Of a stretch of DNA of 64,000 nucleotides, positions 35,192 to 47,640 are shown in pieces; the stretch's first letter is position 1, and every line of letters begins with the position of its first letter. The notes under the pieces were generated by a model that had not been told where the DNA came from, ran no database searches, and saw nothing but the letters and a program-made list of their open reading frames with translations. This DNA is from Lolium rigidum (Eukaryota > Streptophyta > Magnoliopsida > Poales > Poaceae), in NCBI RefSeq assembly GCF_022539505.1, contig NC_061514.1, positions 253,444,124 through 253,508,123 of the forward strand, in the 5' to 3' direction. The translations under genes and the position numbers were made by a program.

Positions 35192-36972
35192 TAAAGGAGA
35201 TATGCCCTAGAGGCAATAATAAAAGTGGTTATTATTTATATCTCTATGTTTATGATAAATGTTTATATGTCATGCTATAATTGTATTAACCGAAACATTA
35301 GTACATGTGTGATATGTAGACAACAAGAAGTCCCTAGTATGCCTCTTAAACTAGCTTGTTGATTAATGGATGATTAGTTTCATAATCATGAACATTGGAT
35401 GTTATTAATAACAAGGTTACATCATTGTATGAATGATGTAATGGACACACCCAATTAAGCGTAGCATAAGATCTCGTCATTAAGTTATTTGCTATAAGCT
35501 TTCGATACATAGTTACCTAATCCTTATGACCATGAGATCATATAAATCACTTATACCGGAAATGTACTTTGATTACACCAAACACCACCGCGTAAATGGG
35601 TGGCTATAAAGGTGGGATTAAGTATCCGGAAAGTATGAGTTGAGGCATATGGATCAACAGTGGGATTTGTCCATCCCGATGACGGATAGATATACTCTGG
35701 GCCCTCTCGGTGGAATGTCGTCTAATGTCTTGCAAGCATATGAATGAGTTCATAAGAGACCACATACCACGGTACGAGTAAAGAGTACTTGTCGGAGACG
35801 AGGTTGAACAAGGTATAGAGTGATACCGAAGATCAAACCTCGGACAAGTAAAATATCGCGAGACAAAGGGAATTGGTAATATATGTGAATGGTTCATTCG
35901 ATCACTAAAGTCATCGTTGAATATGTGGGAGCCATTATGGATCTCCGGATCCCGCTATTGGTTATTGGTCGGAGTGAGTACTCAACCATGTCCGCATAGT
36001 TCTCGAACCGTAGGGTGACACACTTAAAGTTGGATGTTGAAATGGTAGTTCTTGAATATGGAATGGAGTTGGTATATTTGTTCGGAGTCCCGGATGTGAT
36101 CCCGGACATCACGAGGAGTTCCGGAATGGTCCGGAGAATAAGATTCATATATAGGATGTCATTTTATGTGAATAAAATGTCGCGGAAGGTTCTATGGAAG
36201 GTTCTAGAAGGTTCTAGAAAATTCCGGAAGAAACCACCAAGGAAGGTGGAGTCCACAAGGGACTCCACCTCCATGGCCGGCCAACCCTAGTGGGGGTGGA
36301 GTCCCAAGTGGACTCCACCATAGGGGGCCGGCCACCCCCCACATGGGAGGTGGGAATCCCACCTTTGGGTGGGAGTCCTAGTTGGGCTAGGATTGCCCCC
36401 TCCTATGGAAGGATTTGGTTCGGGTCTTATTCGAAGACTTGGACACCACCTCTTGGGATTCCACCTATATAATGAGGGACCAAGGGAGGGGGCCGGCCAC
36501 CCAAGAACCACCAAGGTGGCCGCACCCCTTAGTGGCCGGCGCCCCTCTCCCCAAACCCTAGCCGCCGCTCCTCCACATCCCGCATAGCTTAGCGAAGCTC
36601 CGCCGGACTTCTACACCACCACCGACACCACGCCGTCGTGCTGTCGGATTCAAGAGGAGCTACTACTTCCGCTGCCCGCCGGAACGGGGAGGTGGACGTC
36701 GTCTTCATCAACAACCGAACGTGTGACCGAGTACGGAGGTGCTGCCCGTTCGTGGCGCCGGAACCGATCGTGATCAAGATCTTCTACGCGCTTTTGCAAG
36801 CGGCAAGTGAACGTCTACCGCAGCAACAAGAGCCTCATCTTGTAGGCTTTGGAATCTCTTCAAGGGTGAGACTCGATACCCCTCGTTGCTACCGTCTTCT
36901 AGATTGCATCTTGGCTTGGATTGCGTGTTCGCGGTAGGAAAATTTTTGTTTTCTATGCAACGTTATCCTACA
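35192..36972 (+). repeat. 3' LTR of the Angela-type Copia (terminal TG changed to TA)
   Basis: Matches 28177-29958 throughout. It begins TAAAGGAGATATGCCCTAGA, so the canonical TG is TA here. It is preceded by the purine run AAGTGGGAGA, the polypurine tract. Confidence 0.95.
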
Positions 36973-36977
36973 TCTAT

Positions 36978-38030
36978 GCCTAAAAAGTCCACCTTCAGGT
37001 TATCATCCGAACCCCTTCCAGTATTAAGTTGCAAACAACAGACAATTGCATTAAGTATGGTGCGTAATGTAATCAACACAAATATCCTTAGACAAAGCAT
37101 CGATGTTTTATCCCTAGTGGCAACAAGACATCCACAACCTTAGAACTTTCCGTCACTCGTCCTGCATTTAATGGAGGCATGAACCCACTATCGAGCATAA
37201 ATACTCCCTCTTGGAGTCACAAGTATCAACTTGGCCGAGCCTCTACTAGCAACGGAGAGCATGCAAGAACATAAATAACATATATGATAGATTGATAATC
37301 AACTTGACATAGTATTCAATATTCATCGGATCCCAACAAACACAACATGTAGCATTACAAATAGATGATCTTGATCATGATAGGCAGCTCACAAGATCTA
37401 ACATGATAGCACAATGAGGAGAAGACAACCATCTAGCTACCGCTATGGACCCATAGTCCAGGGGTGGACTACTCACACATCGATCCGGAGGCGATCATGG
37501 CGATGAAGAGACCTCCGGGAGATGATTCCCCTCTCCGGCAGGGTGCCGGAGGCGATCTCCTGAATCCCCCGAGATGGGATTGGCGGCGGCGGCGTCTCTG
37601 GAAGGTTTTCCGTATCGTGGCTCTCGGTACTAGGGGTTTCGCGACAAAGACTTTAAGTAGGCGGAAGGGCAGGTCAAGGGGCGTCACGAGGGGCCCACAC
37701 ACTAGGGCCGCGCGGTCAGCACTTGGGCCGCGCCGCCCTATTGTGTCGCCACCTCGTGGCCCCACTTCGTTTCCTCTTCGGACTTCTGGAAGCTTCGTGG
37801 AAAAATAGGACCCTGGGTGTTGATTTCGTCCAATTCCGAGAATATTTCCTTACTAGGATTTCTGAAACCAAAAACAGCAGAAAACAAAGAATCGGCTCTT
37901 CGGCATCTCGTCAATAGGTTAGTGCTCGGAAAATGCATAAGTATGACATATAATGTGTATAAAACATGTGAGTATCATCATAAAAGTAGCATGGAACATA
38001 AGAAATTAGAGATACGTTTGGGACGTATCA
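36978..38030 (-). repeat. G2 3' LTR, proximal part
   Basis: Continues the LTR interrupted at 28176; it corresponds to 49839-50895 of the 5' LTR and ends at 38030 with the inverse of TGATACGTCCCAAACGTATC. Confidence 0.93.
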
Positions 38031-39976
38031 AGCATCCCCAAGCTTAGTTCCTACTCGCCCTCGAGTAGGTAAACGATAACAAAGATAATTTCTAAAGTGA
38101 CATGCTATCATAATCTTGATCAATACTATTGTAAAGCATATGAGATGAATGCAGCGATTCGAAGCAATGATGAAGATAATGAGTAAACAAATGAATCATA
38201 TAGCAAAGACTTTTCATGAATAATACTTTCAAGACAAGCATCAATAAGACTTGCATAAGAGTTACTCATAAAGCAATAATTTCGAAGTAAAGGTATTGAA
38301 GCAACACAAAGGAAGATATAAGTTTCAGCGGTTGCTTTCAACTTCAACATATTTATCTCATGGATAATTGTCAACACAAAGTAATATAACAAGTGCAATA
38401 GGTAAACATGTAAGAATCAATGCACACAGTTGACACAAGTGTTTTCTTCTGGGATAGAAAGAATAGGTAAACTGACTCAACAATAAAGTAGAAGATTGGC
38501 CCTTCGCAGAGGGAAGCATGGATTACTATATTTGTGCTAGAGCTTTTCATTTTGAAAACAAGAAACAATTTTGGCAACGGTAGTAATAAAGCATATGTGT
38601 TATGTATAAGATATCCTATAAGTTGCAAGCCTCATGCATAGTATACCAATAGTGCTCGCACCTTGTCCTAATTAGCTTGGATTAACACGGATTATCATTG
38701 CATAGCATATGTTTCAACCAAGTGTCACAAAGGGGTACCTCTATGCCGCTCGTACAAAGGTCTAAGGAGAAAGCTCGCATTGGATTTCTCGCTTTTGATT
38801 ATTCTCAACTTAGACATCCATACCGGGACAACATAGACAACAGATAATGGACTCCTCTTTAATGCATAAGCATTCATCAACAGTTAATATTCTCATAAGA
38901 GATTGAGGATTATTGTCCAAACTGAAACTTCCACCATGAATCATGGCTTTAGTTAGCGGCCCAATGTTCTTCTCTAACAGTATGCATACTCAAACCATTT
39001 GATCATGAAAATCGCTCTTACTTCGTGACAAGACGAACATGCATAGCAACTCACATGATATTCAACAAAGGTAAAAGAGTTGATGGCGTCCCCGTAAACA
39101 TGGTTACCGCTCAACAAGCAACTTATTAAGAAATAAGACACATAAGTACATATTCTTCACCACAATAGTTTTTAAGCTATTTTCCCATGAGCTATATATT
39201 GCAAAGGCAAAGAATAGAAATTTTAAAGGTAGCACTCAAGTAATGTACTTTGGAATGGCGGAGAAATACCATGTAGTAGGTAGGTATGGTGGACACAAAT
39301 GGCATGGTTATTGGCTCAAGGATTTGGATGCACGAGAAGAATTCCTCTCAATACAAGGCTAGGCTAGCAAGGTTGTTTTAAGCAAACTCAAGTATAAAAG
39401 GTGCAGCAAAGCTCACATATGAACATATTGTAGCTATTATAAGACTTTATATTGTCTCCTTGTTGTTCAAACACCTCAACCAGAAAATATCTAGACTCTA
39501 GAGATCAATCATGCAAACCAAATTTTAACAAGCTCTATGTAGTTCTTCATTAATGGGTGCAAGGTACATGATGCAAGAGCTTAAACATGATCTATATGAG
39601 CACAACAATTGCCAAGTATCACATAATTCAAGACATTAAACCATTTACCACATGCGGCATTTTCCGTTTCCAACCATATAACAATGAATGAAATAGTCCA
39701 ACTTTCGCAATGAACATTAAGAATAAAGCTAAGAACATATGTGTTCATACGAAACAGCGGAGCGTGTCTCTCTCCCACACAATGAATGCTAGGATCCGAA
39801 TTTATTCAAACAAAAACGAAAACAAAAACAAACAGACGCTCCAAGTAAAGCACATAAGATGTGACGGAATAAAAATATAGTTTCACTAGAGGAACCTGAT
39901 AAGTTGTCGATGAAGAAGGGATGCCTTGGGCATCCCCAAGCTTAGACGCTTGGGTCTTCTTAAAATATGCAGGGAT
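38031..39976 (-). other. G2 internal 3' region, first part
   Basis: Noncoding sequence collinear with 20390-22350 of G1. It carries the polypurine-like motif next to the LTR (38032) and a second copy at 39930. The region continues at 46272 after the inserted 6.3-kb unit. Confidence 0.8.
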
Positions 39977-42900
39977 TGTGGTGACCCGGCATACCACTGC
40001 ATGGTGTAGTATGCAAGTCTGATATAACCCCAATGAAACACCGTTCCACTAGTATTATATCGCTCAGAGTGGTACAACAGAAACATATGCGGGTCCAAGG
40101 CATGTCTATAGAATTACATACGGACTCGTTACATAAGATCAGCACAGCCTCCTACTATACAATGCGGTAAATCTGCAAATAAACTCCAGAAGAACGACTC
40201 GTAGACTAGTCTTATCACGAACTCTATTTGTAGAGTATTTAACTAGCTAAAGAGGCTAAGAATAGATTCTAGCTAAGTAGGAGCTAGGTTTAGGAAACTA
40301 GTTCCCTTCTATGGCTAAACTAGGTTTTCTCCTTGATGTATGTGGTATCTGACTCCTCTGACAGGGTCTTGTCTCTTGAAGTAGTTGTTGACTCCTCGGC
40401 CTTCGAGTTGCACTGTAGATACTCCTTCGATGCCTCCATATCTAAGCAGGTGATTTAAGAGTGGGATGAGTACGAGCGTACTCAACAAGTTCATTATAGG
40501 AAAGAGGTGTTTAATGCACTAGCTACAGCATTAGACCAGAAAGTCTAATACCAATGCAAGTTTTCATAACCATTTCTTCAAAAGGTTGTTTTTATTCAGA
40601 AGAACTATGTCCGTCAGCCTTCACCGGTTTACTAGAACTTCATGGAGCTCCTTTCCGGCCGCGTTCGCAGTTCCTTATCCCGGAACAGGGAGTGACAGGT
40701 CACGATTCATTACACTCGCAGAGGTGTGTTGCTTTACCCATAAGAGATCTTAACCTTGGTGCCAACCGAGTCTAGTTCTCGTCCACACTTCCTTTGGTGT
40801 GAGGCCCGGTATAAGGTCATAGCCAATCATATTCCTCCGCTACCTCATACACCCACCCTTTGCTGCAAACTCCGACCCTGGGTCCTCGCCGGTGCTCTCA
40901 TACCAATTAAGGACGGCCCCCGACCACGACAACAGTTCAGGTCTCTACCATGAACTCCTTCGCCGGCAGCTGCAACCCATCATAGACCGCAATAACCGTG
41001 GGGACTTCATCGGGACCCCCACCCTACCACTTGTCCTCTCTTGGATCAAGGGTACCACTTGTCCTCTCTTGGATCAAGGGTCTACGGTAAAGCGCATCCG
41101 TTGATGTACAAGAGGTGGAAATACAATTGACTATTCCGTCCCACTCCGGATCTTATGGTTAACAAGGGTATTACGGCACAAGAATCACTCGGACGACATT
41201 TGTTGTTTAATCCTAGATGGATATAAACCCTTGCAATGGAACCTCCACCATATCAACACAATCCATGGTTCCATTGCCCACCACATAGTCATATTCATAG
41301 TTATGAAAATAGTGGTTTTGGTTTTTTATGCAATAGTGATAATCATAGTACTTTGCAAGTAATTTGATAAAGATACTCAAATGACATGAGCAAGTGATGA
41401 ACTTGCCTTTCTTGGCTGCAAGATTTTGCAGACAAGGTCTTCGATACGCAATAACTCCAAATTCTGAAATAGCATCATCGTCCGGTAAGGACGATGTTTA
41501 AAAGATTGGCAAGGATGCAATAATGCATAAGTATGAGATGCAATCGCTCTAAACGTGACCTAACCCCGATGATTTAGGATTAGTGAGTTGTAATGCTTGG
41601 TTTAGGGTGTGTTGCACTTTTAGATGGTTCACAAACAAGGTTCTTATTTAGGTTTGATTACTTGGTATTATAAATAAGTAGTAGAATGTATAATAACAAT
41701 CAACACACCAAAGGATAGTAGTTACATAACATGTAAATATTAGTTGTCAGTTTTAAGTTCTACATGACATGGTTGATGATTACTTCAAAGGAATAACTTT
41801 TGAAGAACATACTTCTTAAATAGTAAGAAGTATAGCAATTAGGGTTGAGGTGGTCTAGGTTTTACTGTTGGTTCTCTTAAGTAAGGAATGATTGGCTCCT
41901 AAATAGGATGATTAATAATTATTTCACACTGATAGGGTTTAGTGTGTATGGAATAGGATGCACAATTTTTGTATGGTTGCTATCGGAGTTCATCACGATG
42001 GTGTGATGCTAACCAAGGTTAATTAAGGATGATGGTTTTGGGAATAGGAGATAGGGTTTAGATTTGGTTGATCCTACTTGATCAACTAGGTTGAATAGGT
42101 ATGCATACATGGAACATTAAATTATTGATAATAGGGCTCCTACATTTTATGTGGCATGGAAAGTATTCAATTGCTAATTATGGTTCTATGAATCAAAATT
42201 AAAGTACCATGATCACATGTTTAACTAGGTTTTAGGTATAGAAGCAGCTTTAGGATTCATATGAATTAATGGAGCTAGGGTTCCTAATGCATTAGGGTTT
42301 TAGGATAAGACAATCACTAGTAATATCATGTTAGGGTTTAGGGTTTTTAAACAGTGGTTGAAACGAGGATATATCTTTTAATTATTTTCTAGGTTTTGGA
42401 ATTATATGTTGAAGTAATGATCAATTAGGGTTTTTTATATGGTTAAGCATAACCATGAAGAAACAACCATTATATTATATGAAAATTTTTAATACAAAGA
42501 AATATTTACTATTTTCTTGAGGTGAAAAATAGAAATAAAAAGATTATATCTTTAATATTTTTGTCTTAATAGTTGAAGATCTAAGAATTTATTTTCTAAA
42601 ATTTAGTGAAAAGATAATATTATTTTTCTTTGGCTTTTGTGGTATTTGTTTATGTTTTCACTTATAATTAGAAATTCTTAATTTTATGAAAAAAATTATT
42701 CATATTTGAATCTCCTCATGACTTGATTTATTTAGAGGATTATTAGTTAGATAAAAATGTCCAAATGGTTAGATGGGCTGGCCCATTGGCCTGGCCAATG
42801 ATGGTTTGGCCCAAACCAGGTCTGAGCTATCCGACCTGGTCGAGCACGGGAAAGATCCCGACCCGACCCCTGTCTCTCTCGCTCACCTCTTCCACACACA

Positions 42901-45900
42901 CGCACACGACCCCCTCTCTCTCGTGACCTCCATGTCTCCGCGGCGTCGTCGCTCTCCCCCCCGGCCGCTCCCGGCCAACTCCGGCGCCGCCGCTGGCCGG
43001 ATCTGCTCCGCCTCCTCATGCTCTTCGAAACCCTCTATCCGATTTGATTTCTATGCCCCCAGTTGCTCGCCCATGACCCCGGAAACCCTAATGGTCACCG
43101 GCGGTTCTACCGTCACCCGCCGCTGCTTCGGCCATCGCCGGCCGCCCGAGAGCGTGGGCTCCGCCACCGACTCCTATAACGGATCTCCGCATCGGCACCA
43201 ACCTCCAAGCACTCGCGCGCGGACGCTCGCAGAACCTGAGCCATAGGGCTCGTGCTTGCGGCGCGGCTCCTGTTCCTGCGTCCATGGCTGCTTCCTGTCC
43301 TCTCTGGCACCGGCGAGGTGGGCTCTCAACTTCCACGACGTGCTCGACCTGGCGCCGGCGGACGGCAGTGTCTGCAACCCCGGCGCCCTCCATTTACTGG
43401 TCGGTTGCTTTGGTGGTGGATTAGTGGCGGTGTGGATGAGATGACATGGGATGGTGGTGTGGTGCGGCGGTGACTACTTCATCCTCGACGCTGGCCGGAC
43501 GGCGTCTACGACTGCAACCCCGGCGTCGGGCTCTTCCTCTATTTGACTACACCCCTGTGAGCTATTCCCCCTCTCGTATTCTCTATGACTATGAATTTGT
43601 TGATCAAGGACTTAAGTGCTTGGCCTGATTATTGCATATGCTTGGGAGTGCTATTCATGGGCTATATGACTTGTAAATTTATCAGTCAAATACTTATTCT
43701 AGTGAGCTATATTATTATGCTTAAGAGTGGTTAGCTATATGTGCTTTGTAAGGCCCCAGCTTGGATGAATTGGTAATCTAGGAGGCCTGTAAAAGGTTGC
43801 TGGTCTGCTGTTACCATTGCAGCCTCAGTTTGGATGGATAACCATCCCTGGCCTTTGCTGAAATGCTATGCCTAGCAAATCTGAATATGAATATTACTGT
43901 TGGCTGAGACAATTCAGTGATGCTCTTGTTTAATTCTTAGTGGCTTATATATGCAAGGAACATGTATTATTGATTTCTCAAGCAGAATTGATTTGTTGGC
44001 TGGCTGTTGAACTTATTTGCTTGTTTAATAGGACTTGGTTGTGACTATACACTACTGGGTTGGCCTGGAATTCATTTTCTGGAACTCAAGTAATTCCTGG
44101 AGCAAGTTGTGTATTACTGGCTGATTATAGTAATGACTAAGTCGAGTGCACAAATGGTACTGGACAGATCCTTGCTTACTAATTATAGTGATGCCTCTAA
44201 TTGGATGATTAATCATCCAGGCATATGTAGCTGGTTATATTTCTCTTATCGATGAAACTAAGTATATACTACAGCATGCATTATTTACTTGATGCTTGGT
44301 TTGGTGGTGTATTGAGATTTATCTCAGGACAGATATGCTGCTTATAAATGGATACTTTATATGGTGGTTAGCTTGTGCTTAAGTTGATGTTCTTACAGCT
44401 TAGATTTAATGTCATTTCTTCCTTTGCATAAGTGCCCAAGTACTTTCTAATTACCATATCTATCATGTGGTGCCTCAAATGAGTGTGCACATGATACGTA
44501 TGTATGAATAGGATCTGGTGCTGTAGGTACTTGTGTAAAATGAGAAATAGGCAGTGATCATAGCTGTAGGGTCAGATGATGCAATCTGTCCAATCCAAGC
44601 CCTTGGTGATGCTTGAGTTGATTTTAATGGACAGATCTATGCTTGCTCCAGCCGATGATGCAAAGGCTGAGGCATAGGTTTAAAATAAGAACAGATACTA
44701 TGATGTGGCTTTTCTTCTCTGTGATGATTCTTGCATAGCACCACTATGCAGTTCTGAGAGAAAATCCATCTCTCTGTCCTCCTAGGTTAAAACCTAGTCG
44801 AAGGTATTTAGATGGTTTACTCGTGTATACTACTTTTATTTTCCCCGAAAATGTCTATGCAAGAACAGATATTGTATGATCTACTTAAATTACTTGTTGG
44901 TTTCTACCCGTTGCTCTTGATAGCTTGGACTCTTGACTTGGAAAGAAACCTCCTTCCGGTGGTCAGCCTTGTTCCTCCTAGCGATTTAGGCTTGTTCCAG
45001 TGCTATGGTTGTGTTCTTGCTGTTCTAGAAATTTGAGTGATGTGCTGGTTTTGTCTGGATGGTTATTTGGTACGGCTGGAAAGTGTGGTGTGCTAGAACC
45101 TCGCCTAGTACTACTCGCTATCTCGTTTTTATACTCGCTGGATGCCGTTTGTGTCGTTGACAACACACATGCCATGTGTGTAGTGACTATGCTGCTTGTG
45201 TGGGTGCCTCACTATCTAGTGTAAGAGGACGAATTGGCTTTCTTTTCCCCTAGTGCAAATCACGGGTAGAGTCATGCTTATCTCTGTTGGATATTTATTT
45301 TAATGCTACCGATTGTATAATACATGAGGCTTCAGCTGATGTCTTTACTCACAGTTAATAGTAGTTAAGCTTTGCTTTATTATCCATTGAATTTAATTAA
45401 GAATTCTTGATCAGTTTGACTTTTCCATGTCAAACCTGGTCACTTTAATTAACTAGTGGCTTAATAGGTGCTAGCTAGATTAGAGGGAAATGATGTTGTT
45501 ATCCTTGTTGCCTAAAAATTAATAGGATCAAGCATTGTTGCCTAATTCTGCATTTGATATAGATCAATCAGTTGTTGCCCTTAGTCCCCGGTTGCCTCAT
45601 GGTCCAATTTGCCTCCCCGTTTGCTTAATTAAGGTTTATTCCCTCTAGTCACAATTTGGGTATTAAGATAAATTCTTAATTCCTTGTAGCTAGTCTCCAA
45701 CAAAGAAATTTGCATTACCTCGGGGAATGCATACATTTTAACCATTCAACATCTAGTTTTGTTGTTTTGTTGTTGTTTGTTTTGCAGGAAACGAAGAATA
45801 GGAATATTGAGAAGATCAAGAAGATTTAGATTTAGGACTTCTTTTATTTTCCTTTTGTAATCATTCTCTATTTATATTTATGTGACTTGTAAATAATTGA

Positions 45901-46271
45901 TAATGATATTTGTAGTAAAGTTTAAATCGTTTATTCATTTGGATTAGCAAATGTGTGTACTTTTACCTATAATGTTTATATACTTGTTTAAATTTCAAAT
46001 TCCAATTCAAATTCTTATTTGAATTTCTGTTTTCCATATTTGAATTTGAATTCAAATTATTTCCCCCAAAACACATGAGTTCAGAAAGGTCATGTCGAAA
46101 TTTATCACACCCACATCGAAGACTAACTCAATTCCACCGATGTAAGAGAAACCTCGATCCCTTTGGAGGTTTTAAACAAAAGCGCGAAAATTCCCCGGAT
46201 TTTCTATGCATGAATGCAATGCACACATCTGTTTCCTCTCTTTTTGTAACCCCCAATCCTGGGATATTACA
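39977..46271. mobile_element. 6.3-kb TG..CA unit of unknown family (large solo LTR or LARD-like)
   Basis: Starts TGTGGTGACCCGGCATACCA and ends CCTGGGATATTACA, flanked by the 5-bp duplication GGGAT (39972-39976 and 46272-46276), and exactly interrupts the G1/G2 shared module. TG..CA ends and a 5-bp duplication indicate an LTR-type insertion. I see no second LTR copy, no primer site and no retroviral domain, so it is best read as one very large LTR or a stripped large derivative (LARD-like). Orientation is probably minus if the TGTAATATCCCAGG end is the LTR start, but the GC-rich transcript-like part (42770-43630) reads on the plus strand. There is a perfect 28-bp tandem duplication at 41025-41080. 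Confidence 0.7.
42770..43630 (+). other. GC-rich gene-like block inside the 6.3-kb unit
   Basis: A sharply GC-rich island with a CT-rich leader (CTCTCTCGCTCACCTC near 42873), several ATGs and open frames (42773-43246 plus; others overlapping), followed by 2.1 kb of intron-like T-rich sequence and a strong acceptor-like TTTGTTTTGCAG at 45777-45788 leading into a short purine-rich exon-like stretch. No recognisable domain in any frame. It may be the transcribed leader of the retroelement or captured host sequence. Confidence 0.45.
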
Positions 46272-46930
46272 GGGATGAACCACGGGGGCATCCCCAAGCT
46301 TTGACTTTTCACTCTTCTTGATCATATTGTATCATCCTCCTCTCTTGACCCTTGAAAACTTCCTCCACACCAAACTCAAAACAAACTCATTAGAGGGTCA
46401 GTGCATAATTCATATATTCAGAGGTGACATAATCATTCTTAACACTTCTGGATATTGCACAAAGCTACTGAAAGTTAATGGAACAAAGAAATCCATCAAA
46501 CATAGCAAAACAGGCAATGCGAAATAAAAGGCAGAATCTGTCAAAACAGAACAGTCCGTAAAGACGAATTTTTAAGAGGAACCAGACTTGCTCAGATGAA
46601 AATGCCCAAATTTAATGAAAGTTGCGTACATATCTGAGGATCACGCACGTAAATTGGCAGATTTTTATAAATTTTCTACAGAGACTACTGCTCAAATTCG
46701 TGACAGCAAGAAATCTGTTCCTGCGCAGCAATCCAAATCTAGTATTGACTTTACTATCAAAGACTTTACTTGGCACAACAATGCAATAAAATAAAGATAA
46801 GGAGAGGTTGCTACAGTAATAAGAACTTCCCAGACTCAAATATAAAACAAAAGTGCAGAAGTAAAATAATGGGTTGTCTCCCATAAGCGCTTTTCTTTAA
46901 CGCCTTTCAGCTAGGCGCAGAAAGTGTGTA
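46272..46930 (-). other. G2 internal 3' region, second part
   Basis: Collinear with 22355-22965 of G1 (for example the block around ACAGAACAGTCCGTAAAGAC near 46545 and 22640). It carries the third polypurine-like motif (46288). Confidence 0.8.
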
Positions 46931-47640
46931 TCAAGTAACATCAAGAGACGAAGCATCAACATCATAATTTGTTCTAATAATAGAATGATAAGGTAACTTC
47001 ATTCTCTTTCTAGGGAAGTGTTCCATACCTTTCTTGAGAGGAAATTGATATTTAATATTACCTTCCTTCATATCAATGGTGGCACCAACAGCTCGAAGAA
47101 AAGGTCTTCCCAATATAATGGGACAAGATGCATTGCATTCAATATCCAAGACAACAAAATTAACGGGGACAAGGTTATTGTTAACCATAATACGAACATT
47201 ATCAATCCTCCCCAAAGGTTTCTTTATAGCATTATCAGCAAGATTAACATCCAAATAACAATTTTTCAATGGTGGCAAGTCAAGCATATCATAGATTTTC
47301 TTAGGCATAACGTAAATACTTGCACCAAGATCACATAAAGCATTACAATCAAAATCATTGACCCTCATCTTAATGATGGGCTCCCAACCATCTTCTAACT
47401 TCCTAGGAATAGAGGTTTCAAGTTTTAGTTTCTCTTCTCTAGCTTTTATGAGAGCATTTGTAATATGTTTTGTAAAGGACAAATTTATAGCACTAGCATT
47501 GGGACTTTTAGCAAGTTTTTTTAAGAACTTTATAACTTCAGAGATGTGACAATCATCAAAGTCTAAATCATTATGACCTACAGCAATGGAATCATTGTCC
47601 CCAACATTTTGAAAATTTCAGCAGTTTTATCAGTTTCAGC
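46931..47640 (-). pseudogene. G2 protease domain
   Basis: The minus-strand frame 47482-46931 (183 codons) contains the retropepsin-like motif CDLGASIYVMPKKIYDML, with Asp-Leu-Gly-Ala-Ser in the active-site position, and the later ILGRPFLRAVGATID stretch typical of Gypsy proteases. Reading upstream the same frame continues to about 47640, where it should join gag; a one-base shift next to an A run near 47610 separates them. The frame ends in a stop at 46931 with no reverse transcriptase following. Confidence 0.85.

Larger units (their letters stand above)
28177..36972 (+). mobile_element. Angela/WIS/BARE-1-type Copia retrotransposon
   Basis: An 8796-bp plus-strand element inserted in the 3' LTR of G2 with the duplication TCTAT at 28172-28176 and 36973-36977. 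The two LTRs of about 1.78 kb are near-identical, differing mostly by single-base indels in homopolymers. Order: LTR, tRNA-Met-like primer site, a 1.2-kb leader, gag, protease, integrase, reverse transcriptase, RNase H, polypurine tract, LTR. It is the youngest visible layer at this point of the nest. Domain order and LTR sequence type place it in the Triticeae BARE-1/WIS/Angela clade. Confidence 0.95.

Noticed and set aside
42286..42355. Telomere-like TTTAGGG motifs
   Set aside because: Only two adjacent units plus scattered variants in AT-rich DNA; no array that would mark an interstitial telomere.
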